Source: Myxococcus stipitatus (GTDB lineage Bacteria; Myxococcota; Myxococcia; Myxococcales; Myxococcaceae). From it: DNA of 64,000 nt. Each line of letters begins with the position of its first letter. Position 1 is the stretch's first letter. Where the stretch lies: the NCBI RefSeq assembly GCF_038561935.1, contig NZ_CP102770.1:5828001-5892000 (forward strand), given 5' to 3'. A model generated the notes under the pieces. The model was not told the origin of the DNA. It did not search any database and saw only the letters and a program-made list of their open reading frames with translations. Shown here in pieces: positions 25,836 through 33,520 of the stretch. Made by a program: the position numbers and the translations under genes.

Positions 25836-26165
25836 TCAGAGCGGGGCCAGCGTGGCGGGCACCTGCTGCTCCGGGCTGACGCTTCGCGGCATCTCCGCGC
25901 ACACATATTCGGTGCGCAGCGGCATGACGAGGCCCAGCGTCGTCACGGTGACGAGCGCGCCCCACCAGGGCGAGAACACGTCCACCCGGGAGACGCCGTG
26001 ACGGCACTCCGACGCCGCCACGTGGGGTGTCGTCAGTCCGAAGAACAGGCTCACCTCGGTGCGTGTCTCGGGCAGGCCCTCCCTGGGGGCGCCCGTCCTC
26101 ACACTCGTCCGAAAGCACCCCGACAGCCCCACCACCAACACCCCACAGGCCATGACTCGCAGCAT
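25836..26165 (-). CDS. Bor-like lipoprotein
   Basis: 109 residues. Lipoprotein signal peptide MLRVMACGVLVVGLSGC (lipobox LSGC), then the Bor/Iss pattern: a short polar part, SLFFGLTTPHV, a Cys in SECRHGVSRVDVF, a hydrophobic WWGALVTVTTLGLVMPL and a final EYVC. Bor of phage lambda and Iss are outer-membrane lipoproteins linked to serum resistance in enterobacteria; the role in a soil myxobacterium is unknown. The ATG at 26163-26165 has GAGGAG upstream and begins the signal peptide; the longer frame would bury it. No phage genes are nearby. Confidence 0.72.
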   Translation of the reverse strand: MLRVMACGVLVVGLSGCFRTSVRTGAPREGLPETRTEVSLFFGLTTPHVAASECRHGVSRVDVFSPWWGALVTVTTLGLVMPLRTEYVCAEMPRSVSPEQQVPATLAPL

Positions 26166-26300
26166 GGGCACCACGCTCCTCGCGATACACCGGCGCGTGA
26201 AACATACCTGGGAAATCCTGGACGGCCGTGTCACGTGGGCCCCACGTCCTCCAAGCTCGCGGAGTTCCTCGTGTCATCGGCTGGGGTGCGAGAGGAAATC

Positions 26301-26321
26301 GCGGTAGGCTGGTGCTACCGC
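26301..26321. repeat. Inverted repeat before the HEAT-like gene
   Basis: GCGGTAG (26301-26307) and CTACCGC (26315-26321) form a perfect 7-bp stem with a 7-base loop, ending 22 bp before the ATG at 26344. It could be an operator or a leader hairpin. No T-tract follows. Confidence 0.4.
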
Positions 26322-26343
26322 CCGAGCGGAGTGTTGCAAACGT

Positions 26344-28107
26344 ATGGCCCAGCCCCAGAAGACTCAGGATGCGAGTACGGAGGCGGAGCAGTCTCCGGAG
26401 GTCCGCGAGAAGGTGGAGATGGCGCGCACGTTCGCCTTCCACCTGCTCAAGGGCATCAAGCAGATTGGCATGTACCGCCACAACGAGGCTCGCTTCCCGG
26501 AGTTCCTCGCCAAGGCTCTGGAGTCCGTCGCCCAATTCACCGAGAAGTTCGGCCCGCTGTCGCTGAAGGTGGACCAGCAGAACCTGGTCCTCCACAACGA
26601 GACGCTGTTCTCCGAGGACACGCCCCTCCCCTACAAGTTCTACCGGGACGGCATCCGTCAGCTCATCTTCCGCCCGGGCCTCACGGTGGAGGAGCTGGTC
26701 ACCTTCACCCTCATCGCCCTGTCGGAGCCGGAGCGTGGCGCGGACGACGTGCTGGCGCAGCTGTGGCGCGCGGGCATGGAGCACGTCGAGTACGTGGTGG
26801 TGGAAGGCTTCTCGATGGACAACGCCAGCGAGGAGGAGGTGCAGGTCGAGGTCGACAAGGTGGTCGGCTACCTCTACTCGCGGCTGCAGACGAACTCGGA
26901 TGACTACCTGCGCTTCGCGCGCGTGTCCGCGGAGGACCTGGACTCGAAGCTGGATGGCGTGGAGCAGATTCGCGGCCTCGTCGTCGCAGGGCGCCATGCG
27001 TCGGATGAGCTGAAGGCGAAGCTCCAGCGCGAGGTGATGGAGGAGGAAGGCTCGCGGCTGTTCCCCAAGCTGGTGAGCGCCGTGTTCCAGGTGGTGGAGG
27101 GCGGCGTGGAGGACGGCACGCTGCTCGAGGAGATTTTCGTGCAGCTCCTGGACATGCTCCTGCTCCAGGACGACTTCGGCACCGTCAACCAGATTGTCCT
27201 GAAGCTGCGCGCGCTCTCCCAGAAGGAGGCGGGGGCGTCGCTCTCCAAGCTGCTCGAGTCCTTCCTCCACAGGATGGGCGAGGAGCAGCGGCTGATGCGG
27301 CTGGGCGAGTCGCTCAAGGGCGCTCGGCCCAAGCACCCCGCGGATGTGACGCGCTACCTCCAGGCCTTGAGCCGGGACTCCATCATCCCGCTGCTCACGG
27401 TGCTGGAGACGCTCGAGATTCCCGAGAACCGCGCCCTGCTGTGCGACGTGCTGGCCACCTTCGCGCGTGACATGCCGGAGCCCTTCGTGGCGCGGCTGAC
27501 GTCGGACCGTCCGCAGACGGTGCGCGACATGGTGTACGTGCTGGAGAAGAGCAACCACCCCGAGCGCATCAAGATGTTCGGCCAGGTGCTCAAGAGCCCC
27601 AACCTGGTGGTGAAGCTGGAGGTGCTCGGCATCATCGGACGCGGGCGCACGGGCGAAGCGCGGCGGCTCGTCACCGAGGCCCTCACGGACCCCGTCTCCC
27701 AGGTGCGCATGCTCGCGGCCCGGCTGCTGCCGGAGTTCGACCGGGACAAGGCCTTCTCGGACCTGATGCGCATCATCCGCGAGCCGGGCTTCGAGAAGCG
27801 GACGCCGGATGAGCGCTCGGCGTTCTACTCGGCGGTGGGCGCCACCGGGACTCCCGCGGCGCTCTCACACATGCAACAGCTGTTGACGGTGAAGCCGTCC
27901 CTGCTCAACCGGAAGCGGGTGATGGATGACAAGCTGCTGGCCATCGCGGGCCTGGCCGGCGCGTGCTCCATCCAGAGCTACAAGATGCTGCAAGTCCTCA
28001 TCGAGGACCGCTCCCAGCCGGTGGACCTGCTCACGGCGGCTCGCAAGGCGATGTACCAGACGCGCAAGACGCTGTTCGGCGATTCGGCGCTCCCGGAGGA
28101 GACGTAG
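26344..28107 (+). CDS. HEAT-like repeat protein, unknown function
   Basis: 587 residues, soluble, no signal peptide. An N-terminal helical region (about 25-180: VEMARTFAFHLLKGIKQIGMYRHNEARF, LIFRPGLTVEELVTF) is followed by helical-hairpin repeats in the second half (about 330-560) of HEAT/Armadillo type (VVKLEVLGIIGRGRTGEARRLV, VRMLAARLLPEF). The ATG follows a weak GGAG. The next gene begins three bases after the stop, so the two are certainly co-transcribed and share the N-terminal theme KMYDPEN/IGMYRHNEARF, suggesting they work together. Likely a cytoplasmic scaffold; no enzyme motif seen. Confidence 0.75.
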   Translation: MAQPQKTQDASTEAEQSPEVREKVEMARTFAFHLLKGIKQIGMYRHNEARFPEFLAKALESVAQFTEKFGPLSLKVDQQNLVLHNETLFSEDTPLPYKFYRDGIRQLIFRPGLTVEELVTFTLIALSEPERGADDVLAQLWRAGMEHVEYVVVEGFSMDNASEEEVQVEVDKVVGYLYSRLQTNSDDYLRFARVSAEDLDSKLDGVEQIRGLVVAGRHASDELKAKLQREVMEEEGSRLFPKLVSAVFQVVEGGVEDGTLLEEIFVQLLDMLLLQDDFGTVNQIVLKLRALSQKEAGASLSKLLESFLHRMGEEQRLMRLGESLKGARPKHPADVTRYLQALSRDSIIPLLTVLETLEIPENRALLCDVLATFARDMPEPFVARLTSDRPQTVRDMVYVLEKSNHPERIKMFGQVLKSPNLVVKLEVLGIIGRGRTGEARRLVTEALTDPVSQVRMLAARLLPEFDRDKAFSDLMRIIREPGFEKRTPDERSAFYSAVGATGTPAALSHMQQLLTVKPSLLNRKRVMDDKLLAIAGLAGACSIQSYKMLQVLIEDRSQPVDLLTAARKAMYQTRKTLFGDSALPEET

Positions 28108-28110
28108 CCC

Positions 28111-29421
28111 ATGGCCGACAATCTGAAGATCACCCAGAGCCAGGAAGAGAACACCAACGAGTTCGGGCGCGAGCACAACGAGAAGCTGCAAGCGCTCTCG
28201 CGCTCCATGGTGGCCGGCCTCTACATGCTGGTGCGCTCCGTGAAGATGTATGACCCGGAGAACGCCGTCTTCCAGAAGCCGCTGCACCAGCTCCAGGACA
28301 TCATCAACCAAATCATCGGCAAGGAAGGCCGACTGGAGCTGGTGGGCGTCAAGGACTCCTTCTACCTGAACAGCATGCTGGTGAAGGTGGACCTGAACTC
28401 CATCGAGAACCAGCGCTACCTGCTGGCGGAGATGCGCGCCAAGGACGTGGGCGGCTTCACGCTCACCAAGCCGGTGACGGTGCCGGAGCTGAAGAACTTC
28501 GTGTGGATCTTCAGCAAGGAGCAGTCGACGACCGCCGAGGAGGACGGACTGGCGGGCCGCAAGCTGCTCAACATGCGGGTGGCCAAGTTCTCCAAGCTCA
28601 AGGAGAAGCTGAACAAGGACTTGGACAACCCGGGCGACCTCAAGGTGGATCGCAAGAAGTACGCGATGACCATCTATGCGCGCTCGGTCTTCTTCCTCAC
28701 CAAGTACCTGGAGTCGGTGCGCGCGGGGAAGCCCATCAACGCCTCCAAGGCGCTGCGGCTGGTCCAGGACTTCGTGGACATCAGCTACGAGCAGCGCACG
28801 CACTTCCTGGGCATGACGACGATGCGGCGCGAGGACGACTACCTCGTGTACCACCAGGTCAACGTCGCCCTGATGTGTATCGTCTTCGGCGCGGAGCTGG
28901 GGCTGACGAAGCCGCAGCTCCGGGACCTGGGCTACATCGCCCTCTTCCACGACGCGGGCATGACGACGCTGCCGGAGGAACTGGCCACCAAGCGCGGCGC
29001 GCTGACGCCCGAGGAGCGCGTGGCAGTGCAGCGCGCGCCGCTCATCTCCGTGCGCAACATCCTCATGGAGAAGGGCTTCAGCCGCTCCACCCTGCTGCGC
29101 GTGGTGACGACCTTCGAGCACAAGACGGACTTCGGCACCGCCGTGCGCGACTCCCGCGGCAACATCCAGATGATCATCCCCAAGACGAACCTGGGGGTGT
29201 ACGCGAAGATCATCGCCATCTGTGACGCGTACGACGCGCTCACGTCCAAGCGGCCCTACCGCGACGCCTACGGACCGGAAGTGGCACTGATGCTGATGTG
29301 GACGGAGATGCGCAACAAGTTCGACCCCGAGCTGCTCGAGGTCTTCATGCGCGTCATGGCCATCCAGCCCATCAAGGTGCTGTCGAAGCGACAGCAGTCG
29401 CTCAGCGTTTCCGGCCTGTAG
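28111..29421 (+). CDS. Degenerate HD-GYP-like domain protein
   Basis: 436 residues. The N-terminal half (about 20-210) resembles the start of the upstream gene product (ALSRSMVAGLYMLVRSVKMYDPEN). The C-terminal half is HD-GYP-like: YHQVNVALMCIVFGAEL, the metal-binding LFHDAGM, then FEHKTDFG in place of the expected HHERxDGxGYP, and IIAICDAYDALTSKRPYRDAYGP, which is well conserved. Loss of the GYP tripeptide suggests reduced or altered cyclic-di-GMP hydrolysis, perhaps a binding or structural role. The last 20 bases overlap the converging rluD-type gene. Confidence 0.83.
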   Translation: MADNLKITQSQEENTNEFGREHNEKLQALSRSMVAGLYMLVRSVKMYDPENAVFQKPLHQLQDIINQIIGKEGRLELVGVKDSFYLNSMLVKVDLNSIENQRYLLAEMRAKDVGGFTLTKPVTVPELKNFVWIFSKEQSTTAEEDGLAGRKLLNMRVAKFSKLKEKLNKDLDNPGDLKVDRKKYAMTIYARSVFFLTKYLESVRAGKPINASKALRLVQDFVDISYEQRTHFLGMTTMRREDDYLVYHQVNVALMCIVFGAELGLTKPQLRDLGYIALFHDAGMTTLPEELATKRGALTPEERVAVQRAPLISVRNILMEKGFSRSTLLRVVTTFEHKTDFGTAVRDSRGNIQMIIPKTNLGVYAKIIAICDAYDALTSKRPYRDAYGPEVALMLMWTEMRNKFDPELLEVFMRVMAIQPIKVLSKRQQSLSVSGL

Positions 29422-30469
29422 CCTTCTTCGCGGCGGCCTTCTTCGCCGGGGACTTCCTGGCGACAGGCTTCTTCGCGGCGGCCTTCTTCTTCGCGGGGGC
29501 CTTCACCGGTGTCACGGGCGGGGCCTCGGGGCCTCGCAGCAGCGTGAGCGCGGCGTTGAAGTCCTCGGGCACGGGGGCCTCCAGCGCCAGGTCCTTGCCC
29601 GTGCGCGGGTGCGCGAACGCCAGGCGCCACGCGTGCAGGGCCTGCCGTCCCAGTCGCTCCTGCGCGGCACCCGCTTCGCCCTTGGGCTTGCGGCCCGCCC
29701 CGTAGAGCGCGTCACCCAGCAGCGGATGGCCCGCCTCGGCCAGGTGCACGCGAATCTGGTGCGTGCGGCCGGTGAGCAGGTCCACCTCCACCAGCGCGGC
29801 GCCGTCGAAGAACTCGAGCACGCGGAAGAGCGTGATGGCGGGTTTGCCCTCGCGCACCTTGCCGGTGAAGCGCTGGCGGTGCACGGGGTGGCGGCCGTAG
29901 AGCGTCTCGATGCGCCCTTCCGCCGGCGGCGAGCCATGAACCAGGGCGAGGTACGTCTTGGCCACCTCGCGGCCCTTGAAGGACTTCTGGAGCGCGACGA
30001 GGGCCTGCTCGTTCTTCGCCACCACGAGGCAGCCCGTCGTGTCCTTGTCCAGGCGATGGACGATGCCGGGGCGAAGCTCTCCGCCGACTCCCGCCAGGTC
30101 CTTCACCCGGTGCAGCAGGGCGTTGACCAGCGTGCCCGACGCATGGCCGGCGCCTGGGTGCACCACCATGCCCGCCGCCTTGTCCACGACCACGAGGTCC
30201 TTGTCCTCGTGGAGTACGGAGAGCGGGAGCTCCTCGGCGACCGGCACGGCGGCCACGGGCGCGGGGACATGCAGGGTGAGGGATTCCCCACCGCGCAAGC
30301 GCATGGCCGCCTTCACGGGCCTGCCGTCGACGAGCACATGCCCATCGTCGATGAGGCCGCGAATGCGGGAACGCGTCAGGTCGGTGAAGACGCCAGCGAG
30401 ATACTGGTCGATGCGCTCACCGCGGGCTTCCGGCGGAGCGCGATGCTCTCGGGTGTCGGGCGCTGCCAC
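29402..30469 (-). CDS. rluD: RluD-type 23S rRNA pseudouridine synthase
   Basis: 355 residues. An S4 RNA-binding domain (about 18-75, RIDQYLAG...RSRIRGLIDDG) precedes the catalytic RluA-family domain with the active Asp in PGIVHRLDKDTTG and the LLTGRTHQIRVHL motif. It would isomerise uridines (1911/1915/1917-type positions) in 23S rRNA. The C-terminal 40 residues are an odd Ala/Lys/Pro tail (AKKKAAAKKPVARK) like histone-H1 tails, not present in E. coli RluD. The GTG at 30467-30469 begins nine bases after the preceding small gene. Which RluA/C/D paralogue is uncertain. Confidence 0.9.
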   Translation of the reverse strand: MAAPDTREHRAPPEARGERIDQYLAGVFTDLTRSRIRGLIDDGHVLVDGRPVKAAMRLRGGESLTLHVPAPVAAVPVAEELPLSVLHEDKDLVVVDKAAGMVVHPGAGHASGTLVNALLHRVKDLAGVGGELRPGIVHRLDKDTTGCLVVAKNEQALVALQKSFKGREVAKTYLALVHGSPPAEGRIETLYGRHPVHRQRFTGKVREGKPAITLFRVLEFFDGAALVEVDLLTGRTHQIRVHLAEAGHPLLGDALYGAGRKPKGEAGAAQERLGRQALHAWRLAFAHPRTGKDLALEAPVPEDFNAALTLLRGPEAPPVTPVKAPAKKKAAAKKPVARKSPAKKAAAKKATGRKR

Positions 30470-30478
30470 GTGGGCGGA

Positions 30479-30742
30479 CTACCAGATCTTCGACTTCACG
30501 TGCGCCTTGGAGCGCAACACGATGTCGTTGACGGCGCGCTCGAAGAAGTTCGCGGTCGTGTAGACTTCCTGGCTGACGCGGCTCTTGTAGAGCTCACGGC
30601 CTTCCTCGAGTTCCTCCTTGAGGACCTCGAAGAGGTTGTCCTGCTCGATACCCTTGATGATCTTCTGCTCGTTGTAGAGCGAGATATCCGAGGCAATCGC
30701 ACGGGCGAGCCGCATCGCCTTGATCTTTTCCTCGTCCGTCAT
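30479..30742 (-). CDS. Small conserved-looking protein, unknown
   Basis: 87 residues, soluble, highly charged and helical (EEKIKAMRLARAIASDISLYNEQK, FEVLKEELEEGRELYKSRV), ending in AHVKSKIW. The ATG has a GGGAGGACG ribosome-binding site and the stop is only nine bases before the rluD-type start, so the pair is an operon. Base composition and charge pattern look like a genuine gene. I do not recognise the family. Confidence 0.75.
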   Translation of the reverse strand: MTDEEKIKAMRLARAIASDISLYNEQKIIKGIEQDNLFEVLKEELEEGRELYKSRVSQEVYTTANFFERAVNDIVLRSKAHVKSKIW

Positions 30743-30826
30743 CGTCCTCCCTACATAGGCACCGCTCGGAGGGGAGTCAACTTTCCTTGTGGTGTGAGCG
30801 TCGGCCGACAGCCCCCCGGGGCGCCA

Positions 30827-32446
30827 TTAACGCTTGCCTGACTTCTCAGAAGCCAAGGCCAGATAGCTCTTGGACACCCGGAGCGGATCCAACCCCAGCT
30901 CACGCGCCAGGTTCATGAGGATTCCGCGCAGATAGACCTGCGCGGGCAGCGCCGTGTAGCGGTCCGCTTCGACGTTCTCCAGATGACGCGACGAGATACG
31001 GGTGCGGTCGGCCACCTGATGGAGCGTGTAGCCCCGCGCCTCGCGGACCCGACGCAGCAGCTCGCCATTGAACTCGGCGTCGGAAGGAATGTCCGGCAGG
31101 CGAGGCCGAACGTCCCGTGTGCGCGCGGCGACCTGCCCCGCCGAAGGCTCCGCCGAGGAGAGGCTCGCATCCCCCGAACGGGCTTGAGCGGACGCGCTCG
31201 TGCCGCGCTCTGGCGCCGAGGCGACGACGATGGACGTGGAGGGCTCTGTGGGCGCGGGCCCACGCACGGTGGTGGAGGGACTCGCCGCCACCGAGGGCCT
31301 CGGGGCTTCGGTGACGGCCGCCGGCGCGGCGGGGCTCTCGACGACGTGCGCCGGAGGGGTGGCGCTCGACGGCGTGGCATCTGTGGGCTTCGGCGTCTCG
31401 GCGGCCTGGGTCGACAGCGGAGCCACGGGAGCCGCGGGGCTCGCGCTTGCCGCTGCCTCCGATTTCGGCGTCTCGGCGACCTGGCTCGAGGGCGAAGCCG
31501 CTGGAACCGTGGGGCTCGCGCCTGCCGCCGCCACCTCTGCATTCAGTGCCTCGGTCGCGAGAGATGCCGTCTCCTTCCCGTCCGTGGCCGCCACCTCCGC
31601 CTTCGGCGTCTCGACGGCCCGGGTCGATGGCGGAGCCACAGGACCCGAGGGGCTCACGCTTGCCGCCGCCTCCGACTTCGGCGTCTCGGTCGCGAGGGCA
31701 GCAGTCCCCTTCTCCTCCGACTTCGGCACTTCGGTCGCGAGGACAGCAGTCCCCTTCCCTTCCGACTTCGGCACTTCAGTCGCGAGCGGCGCAGTCCCCT
31801 TCCCGTCCGTGACCGCGTCCGATGATGTCGGTGCCTCGTCGCTCCTTTTCGGGGCCACGGCACTCTCGGCGGTGGCGGGCTCCACGGGAGGCGCCACAAC
31901 GGGCTCCTCGACCTTCACGGGGGCATCGGTCCGCGTCGGCACCCCGGGGCCCGGCTCGCGCGGAGCCTCGGCATCGGGACGCACCAGCGCGGCCGGCACA
32001 TCCACGAGCCCGCCGCCGAGCGGCGCGACCTGCAATGAGCTGGTCACATACGACAGCGAATACCCGCTGACGAAGCTCGCACGGAACGCCTCGGGCCCCG
32101 TCAACACGGGCGCTTCGGCGGCCTTCTTCGCTTCCTTCGCCGATGCCTCGGGGGGCTCAGCCGCGCTCGCCAGGGCCGCGGCCGCGCGGGCCGTGGCCGG
32201 CGGCGCGATTCCCAGGTCCTTGTCGTACTCGACGCGCAGGTCGCTGTCCGTGAGGATTTCCATCGCCTCGGTCATCCGGGCGCGGAGCGCATCCACCTGA
32301 TCCGACTCCACCAGCGCATACACCGCGATGGAGTCCGGAGCATACAGCTCCATCAGCCGCGCATATGCGGCGCGGATCTCCTCCATCTGAGCGGTGACTG
32401 GGACCTCCAGGAGTTCGTAATAGGTCTGCTGCGCGAAAGGCTTCAT
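30827..32446 (-). CDS. J-like / RodZ-type HTH protein with repeat linker
   Basis: 539 residues in three parts: an N-terminal J-domain-like helix bundle (about 1-80: YYELLEVPVTAQMEEIRAAY, EILTDSDLRVEYDKD) in which the HPD motif is replaced by PDS; a 340-residue Ala/Pro/Thr/Glu low-complexity linker with a 15-residue tandem repeat; and a C-terminal RodZ-like HTH (about 455-525: LLRRVREARGYTLHQVADRTRIS). No membrane helix follows the HTH, unlike RodZ. Its ATG overlaps the stop of the MinD-type gene by four bases. Likely a cytoplasmic adaptor for that ATPase; DNA binding is possible but unproven. Confidence 0.8.
   Translation of the reverse strand: MKPFAQQTYYELLEVPVTAQMEEIRAAYARLMELYAPDSIAVYALVESDQVDALRARMTEAMEILTDSDLRVEYDKDLGIAPPATARAAAALASAAEPPEASAKEAKKAAEAPVLTGPEAFRASFVSGYSLSYVTSSLQVAPLGGGLVDVPAALVRPDAEAPREPGPGVPTRTDAPVKVEEPVVAPPVEPATAESAVAPKRSDEAPTSSDAVTDGKGTAPLATEVPKSEGKGTAVLATEVPKSEEKGTAALATETPKSEAAASVSPSGPVAPPSTRAVETPKAEVAATDGKETASLATEALNAEVAAAGASPTVPAASPSSQVAETPKSEAAASASPAAPVAPLSTQAAETPKPTDATPSSATPPAHVVESPAAPAAVTEAPRPSVAASPSTTVRGPAPTEPSTSIVVASAPERGTSASAQARSGDASLSSAEPSAGQVAARTRDVRPRLPDIPSDAEFNGELLRRVREARGYTLHQVADRTRISSRHLENVEADRYTALPAQVYLRGILMNLARELGLDPLRVSKSYLALASEKSGKR
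31671..31805 (-). repeat. Three tandem 45-bp coding repeats
   Basis: Inside the linker of the J-like/HTH gene, three consecutive 15-codon units encode (G/E)KGTA-x-LATE-(V/T)-PKSE. The units differ at only a few positions and carry no frameshift, so copy number probably varies among strains by recombination or slippage. Weaker, diverged copies (KETASLATEALN, VAETPKSEAA) flank it. Confidence 0.8.
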
Positions 32447-33471
32447 GGGGAAGAGGGGTCGGGTATTCCGTCGAGTGCGAGCAAGCGCGAGGCGATGCGC
32501 TGAATGGCGGTGGCCGCCGGGGAATCGGGCCGTTCAATCAACACGGGGCGCCGCTTACGCACCGCACGCCACGCTTCATCGTCATACCGGATGGCCCCCA
32601 GGTCATCCATGTCGATCCCAAAGAACTTCTTCCACGCCCCCGCGACGGCTGCTCCCACGTTCAGGTCCGCGTCCGTCCGCGCCTGGTTCACCACCAACCG
32701 GATGCGGAAGGCCGCCAGCTCACGTTCGAGTCGCTGCGCACCCACTGGGTCCTTCCGACGCACCTGCTCGAGCACGTCATGCAGCGTGCGCAGCGAGCCC
32801 TCCCGCGTCGTGAGCGCGCTGTCCACCATGTCCTGGAGGCCGTACTCCGCCTCCATCTGCTGGAGCCTGCGGAAGAAGGCCGCCTTCGCGAAGCGGTACG
32901 CGTTCTCCACGGACGTGGGCTCGGGCAGCACCACCAGGAGCCCGTGGTCCGCCATGATGAAGAAGTCGATGGTGTTGAAGCTCGTGCCCGCGCCCAGGTC
33001 CAGGATGAGGTAGTCGACCGACGCGCCCAACAACGTCTTCAGCAGCTTCTGCTTCTGTGCGTACTTGAGGTTCGCGGCGTCCAGCGCATCCTGCGCGCCG
33101 GCGATGAGCGACAGGCGCGGCACGCCCGTGGGGACAATCACGTCCTCCAGCCGGGCCTTGTTGCGCCGCAGGAAGTCGGACAGCGTCGCCTCCGGCTGTC
33201 CCACGCCCAGGCAGGTGTGCAGGTTCGCACCGCCCAGGTCCGCGTCCACCAACAACACATTCGCTCCGGACTGAGCCAGCGCGACGCCCAGATTGGCGGA
33301 GACCATCGACTTGCCGATGCCCCCCTTGCCGCCCCCCACCGCGATGATGCGGCGGGGCCTTGCGCGGCGCCCCAACCCTGGAGGCCCTGGGACCACTGGC
33401 TCAGGAGTGGTTCCCAGGGCACGGGCATCTGCCTGGGGCGTTCGCGTCGGCTTGGACATGGGCAGTCGCAT
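32443..33471 (-). CDS. MinD/ParA-type ATPase
   Basis: 342 residues. Deviant Walker A GGGKGGIGKSMVSANLG, switch I DADLGGANLHTCLG, and Walker B VDYLILDLGAG place it in the MinD/FlhG branch of SIMIBI ATPases. A typical C-terminal amphipathic membrane-targeting helix is not obvious (end is LLALDGIPDPSSP). The family positions cellular structures by dimerising on membrane or chromosome. The ATG at 33469-33471 follows AGGA; another in-frame ATG lies 12 bases later. The stop overlaps the next start (ATGA), so it is coupled to the J-like/HTH protein, its probable partner. No flagellar genes are near, fitting a non-flagellated myxobacterium. Confidence 0.9.
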   Translation of the reverse strand: MRLPMSKPTRTPQADARALGTTPEPVVPGPPGLGRRARPRRIIAVGGGKGGIGKSMVSANLGVALAQSGANVLLVDADLGGANLHTCLGVGQPEATLSDFLRRNKARLEDVIVPTGVPRLSLIAGAQDALDAANLKYAQKQKLLKTLLGASVDYLILDLGAGTSFNTIDFFIMADHGLLVVLPEPTSVENAYRFAKAAFFRRLQQMEAEYGLQDMVDSALTTREGSLRTLHDVLEQVRRKDPVGAQRLERELAAFRIRLVVNQARTDADLNVGAAVAGAWKKFFGIDMDDLGAIRYDDEAWRAVRKRRPVLIERPDSPAATAIQRIASRLLALDGIPDPSSP

Positions 33472-33520
33472 CAAAGCCCGTCCTACTGCCCGAGTCGACT
33501 CCCCGCCAATCCGCGGCCGG

